From Flavobacteriales bacterium UBA1959 (GTDB taxonomy: Bacteria; Bacteroidota; Bacteroidia; Flavobacteriales_D; Sanyastnellaceae), in NCBI GenBank assembly GCA_002336085.1, contig DDEH01000152.1, positions 1 through 6,349 on the forward strand: DNA of 6,349 nt. Reading direction: 5' to 3'. The stretch's first letter is position 1; each line of letters begins with the position of its first letter. Of this stretch, positions 4,303-6,349 are shown piece by piece. Below the pieces are notes generated by a model that ran no database searches, had not been told where the DNA came from, and saw only the letters and a list, made by a program, of their open reading frames with translations. The translations under genes were made by a program, and so were the position numbers.

Positions 4303-6349
4303 ATGAAAAAATTTTTCTCTCTATTAACGCTCTTGGCTGCCGGAGTATCAACTTTAACGCTAAACGCTCAAGGCAATCCGTGTGGAGTCGAAGGAATTGT
4401 AGTTGAAGCCTCAAATTACGATTATTCCCCAGCATCCGTTGAAATCGAAGCCGGCCAGACAATTGTTTGGGTGAATGTAGGTGGATCACATGATGTGAAT
4501 GGATCCGAAAGCAGCATTGGTGCGATGTGGGACAATCCAGAAACATTCAGCCTCCCTACCGTATCAGGTAACAGCGATGGTGTCTGCATCGGTTCTCACA
4601 CGTTCACAGTTGAAGGTACGTACGATTATGACTGTTCTGTTGGAAACCATGCCCAAAACGGCATGGTAGCTACGGTCACAGTGAATCCTGCGCCGCAGAG
4701 CAATAGTGTTGTAGACATTATTGTCAACAGCCAGTCTCACACAGTACTTGAGCAAGCTGTTATTGCAGCCGATTTGGCAGAAACTCTCAACGGTGAAGGT
4801 CCATTTACTGTTTTTGCTCCAACGGACGATGCATTCGCGACACTGTTGGACGCCTTAGGGTATACAGCTGAAGAGTTGCTTGCATATCCCGGATTGACGA
4901 ATATTCTTTTGTACCACGTTGTAGCTGGTGAAGCCATGGCAGCGGACTTAAGTGATGGTCAGTCAATCACGACATTGCTCGAAGAAGATGTGACGGTAAC
5001 CATCAATGAGATGGGTGTTTACATCAACAATGCCATGGTTACAGTTGCCGATTTGGAAGCTGACAATGGTGTGGTTCACGTCATTGATGCGGTTCTCATG
5101 CCGCAGATAGATGGCTGCTCGGATATTACAGCTTGTAATTATGACGCATTCGCTTCTGGAGACGCCGACTTTTGCATATTTCCTGACGATAATTATGATT
5201 GCTCAGGGTTTTGCGTTGATCCAATTGCATGCAATTATGCAGAAGAACCGTATGGAGTATCAATCTATTCTGAGAATTTTGAATCTTTCAATGCAGGAGA
5301 TTATGTCTCATCAAGCAATTCTTGGAATACTTGGTCCAGCTCAGGCGGGGGCACTGAGGAAGATGCTCAAGTGGACAATGGTCTGGCGCACGAAAGCGAT
5401 AATTCCTTGCCCATTTACGCCAGCTCACCATTTGGAGGCCCCATGGATGTAATGCTAACAGTAGGCCTAGACGGAGGCGTTTATGAGGCCTCATTCTGGA
5501 TGTTCATTCCTGAGACATATTCTGGTTATTATAATATCCAAGAGGATACAGCTCCTGGAGTTGGTTGGGCGTTCGACGTCACATTTGCATCTTCGGGAGA
5601 TTTCCAAGTTGTTGCAGACGCAGTCACGGTTGCGGGTGGTTCTTTTCCCTTAGGCCAGTGGTTTGAGATTCATCACTTAGTTGATATGGACAATGATATG
5701 ATTACACTGACCATCGATGGTGTTGCGGGCGATTCGTTTCCCTTTGATTCATCATTCGGTGGGATTAACTTTTTTAGTTTTGGGGATGGAATCTCCTTGC
5801 CTTTTTACATCATTGACGATATTGAAATCAATACCTACAACGGAATTGTACCTGGCGCATGCACCTATCCTGGCTGTCAGGATCTCTCCGCATCTAATTA
5901 CGATGCTGAAGCGGGTTGCTCTGCCGACTGCAATTACCTCACTTACGATTGCGCATCAATTGGTGATGAGGAATGGGTTGATGAGGTCATGGGGCTTTTT
6001 CCGGAATGGCAAGAGGCGATGCACGGTGTCGCATGGGAAGGCGAATGGGTGTTCAATGTTCCGGCGACGGTCATTGAGCCCGTTTCTGGTGTGAGTTACG
6101 GCATTCATCATGTTGACTGGGGCGAAGTATCGGGTTTGCCATCCTGGGCCACAGGTGATTATTCGCTCGGCGATTTGGATGCTTCTTCGCAACATTGCAT
6201 CGCGGCGTCGGGCGTACCAAGTGAGTCTGGAATTCATGAGCTCACTGCTTCCGGCGAGGTTTTCATTTCCATTTTTGGATCGGAGTTCAGCATCGGTCAG
6301 CAGACATATTCTGCATGGCTTGAAGTTCTAGAAAACCCCAACCCGATTC
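4303..6349 (+). CDS. Secreted cupredoxin-fasciclin multidomain protein (3' end outside window)
   Basis: The reading frame is open from ATG 4303 to the window end, giving 682 residues with no stop. Residues 1-22 form a signal peptide (MKKFF, then a hydrophobic core) with probable cleavage at LNA|QG, leaving N-terminal Gln. About 31-127 is a cupredoxin domain with likely type 1 copper ligands H63, C111, H116 and M121; the C-x4-H-x4-M spacing is that of plantacyanin-like blue copper proteins. C27 and C95 could form a disulfide. About 134-267 is a fasciclin domain with FTVFAPTDDAF (168-178), YHVV (204-207) and NGVVHVIDAVLMP (255-267). Cys-rich NYD modules (270-317 and 518-545) flank a LamG-like beta-sandwich (about 320-512). 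Residues 556-682 are an unassigned, possibly Ig-like region. The protein is strongly acidic and should act outside the cell or on its surface. Type IX secretion is likely but unproven because the C-terminus is missing. Electron transfer and adhesion are family-based guesses. The ATG has no Shine-Dalgarno. Confidence 0.93.
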   Translation, partial: MKKFFSLLTLLAAGVSTLTLNAQGNPCGVEGIVVEASNYDYSPASVEIEAGQTIVWVNVGGSHDVNGSESSIGAMWDNPETFSLPTVSGNSDGVCIGSHTFTVEGTYDYDCSVGNHAQNGMVATVTVNPAPQSNSVVDIIVNSQSHTVLEQAVIAADLAETLNGEGPFTVFAPTDDAFATLLDALGYTAEELLAYPGLTNILLYHVVAGEAMAADLSDGQSITTLLEEDVTVTINEMGVYINNAMVTVADLEADNGVVHVIDAVLMPQIDGCSDITACNYDAFASGDADFCIFPDDNYDCSGFCVDPIACNYAEEPYGVSIYSENFESFNAGDYVSSSNSWNTWSSSGGGTEEDAQVDNGLAHESDNSLPIYASSPFGGPMDVMLTVGLDGGVYEASFWMFIPETYSGYYNIQEDTAPGVGWAFDVTFASSGDFQVVADAVTVAGGSFPLGQWFEIHHLVDMDNDMITLTIDGVAGDSFPFDSSFGGINFFSFGDGISLPFYIIDDIEINTYNGIVPGACTYPGCQDLSASNYDAEAGCSADCNYLTYDCASIGDEEWVDEVMGLFPEWQEAMHGVAWEGEWVFNVPATVIEPVSGVSYGIHHVDWGEVSGLPSWATGDYSLGDLDASSQHCIAASGVPSESGIHELTASGEVFISIFGSEFSIGQQTYSAWLEVLENPNPI
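5110..5253 (+). repeat. Cys-rich ACNYD modules, N-terminal pair, in the secreted protein
   Basis: Residues 270-317 of the secreted protein contain two units. The first runs from GCSDITACNYD to about FCIFPDDNYDCSG, and the second is CVDPIACNYAEEPYG. They follow the recurrent Bacteroidetes pattern C-x-D-x-x-A-C-N-Y-x, normally closed by a D-G-S-C-x-Y-like segment. The paired cysteines are probably disulfide-bonded linkers outside the cell. The second unit lacks its closing segment here; it appears 200 residues later (see 5854-5952). Confidence 0.7.
5854..5952 (+). repeat. Cys-rich NYD module, C-terminal copy, in the secreted protein
   Basis: Residues 518-550 read GACTYPGCQDLSASNYD and then AGCSADCNYLTYDC. 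The opening GACTYPGC is the usual closing segment of a preceding module, and the rest is a further module in which the Cys of ACNYD is replaced by Ser (ASNYD). Together with residues 270-317 it brackets the LamG-like domain. Confidence 0.65.

Noticed and set aside
5717..6094. A 125-aa open frame in another plus-strand frame of the secreted protein gene
   Set aside because: The frame starting at 4303 is open throughout and encodes recognisable domains; this one does not.

Overview
The window looks like a piece of a marine-type Bacteroidetes chromosome, probably Flavobacteriales. This is inferred from gene content and style, not from a marker gene. The start codons lack Shine-Dalgarno sequences and sit behind A-rich leaders. 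The large secreted protein has a signal peptide ending in Ala|Gln, acidic composition, and Cys-rich 'ACNYD' modules of the kind common in multidomain secreted proteins of this phylum.

Layout: two plus-strand genes come first. A GH23 lytic transglycosylase (1-903) is followed after 25 bp by cysQ, the 3'(2'),5'-bisphosphate nucleotidase (929-1723). They meet, tail to tail with a 32-bp coding overlap, a minus-strand pair: a class I CPD photolyase (4162-2813, GTG start) followed after 14 bp by a class III (CaiB/BaiF-type) CoA-transferase (2798-1692). A 140-bp divergent intergenic region (4163-4302) holds two inverted repeats. A large plus-strand gene starts at 4303 and is still open at the window end. 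It encodes a signal peptide, a type 1 copper (cupredoxin) domain, a fasciclin domain, Cys-rich NYD modules, a LamG-like beta-sandwich and an unassigned C-terminal region.

The first four genes are ordinary housekeeping functions: cell-wall turnover, PAP removal, DNA repair and acyl-CoA metabolism. I see no pathway joining them. The most interesting object is the secreted cupredoxin-fasciclin protein. All four copper ligands appear to be present, and its LamG-like domain seems to be inserted into the middle of a Cys-rich module. The paired inverted repeats between this gene and the photolyase are the best candidate regulatory signal. I see no mobile element, CRISPR array, tRNA or rRNA.
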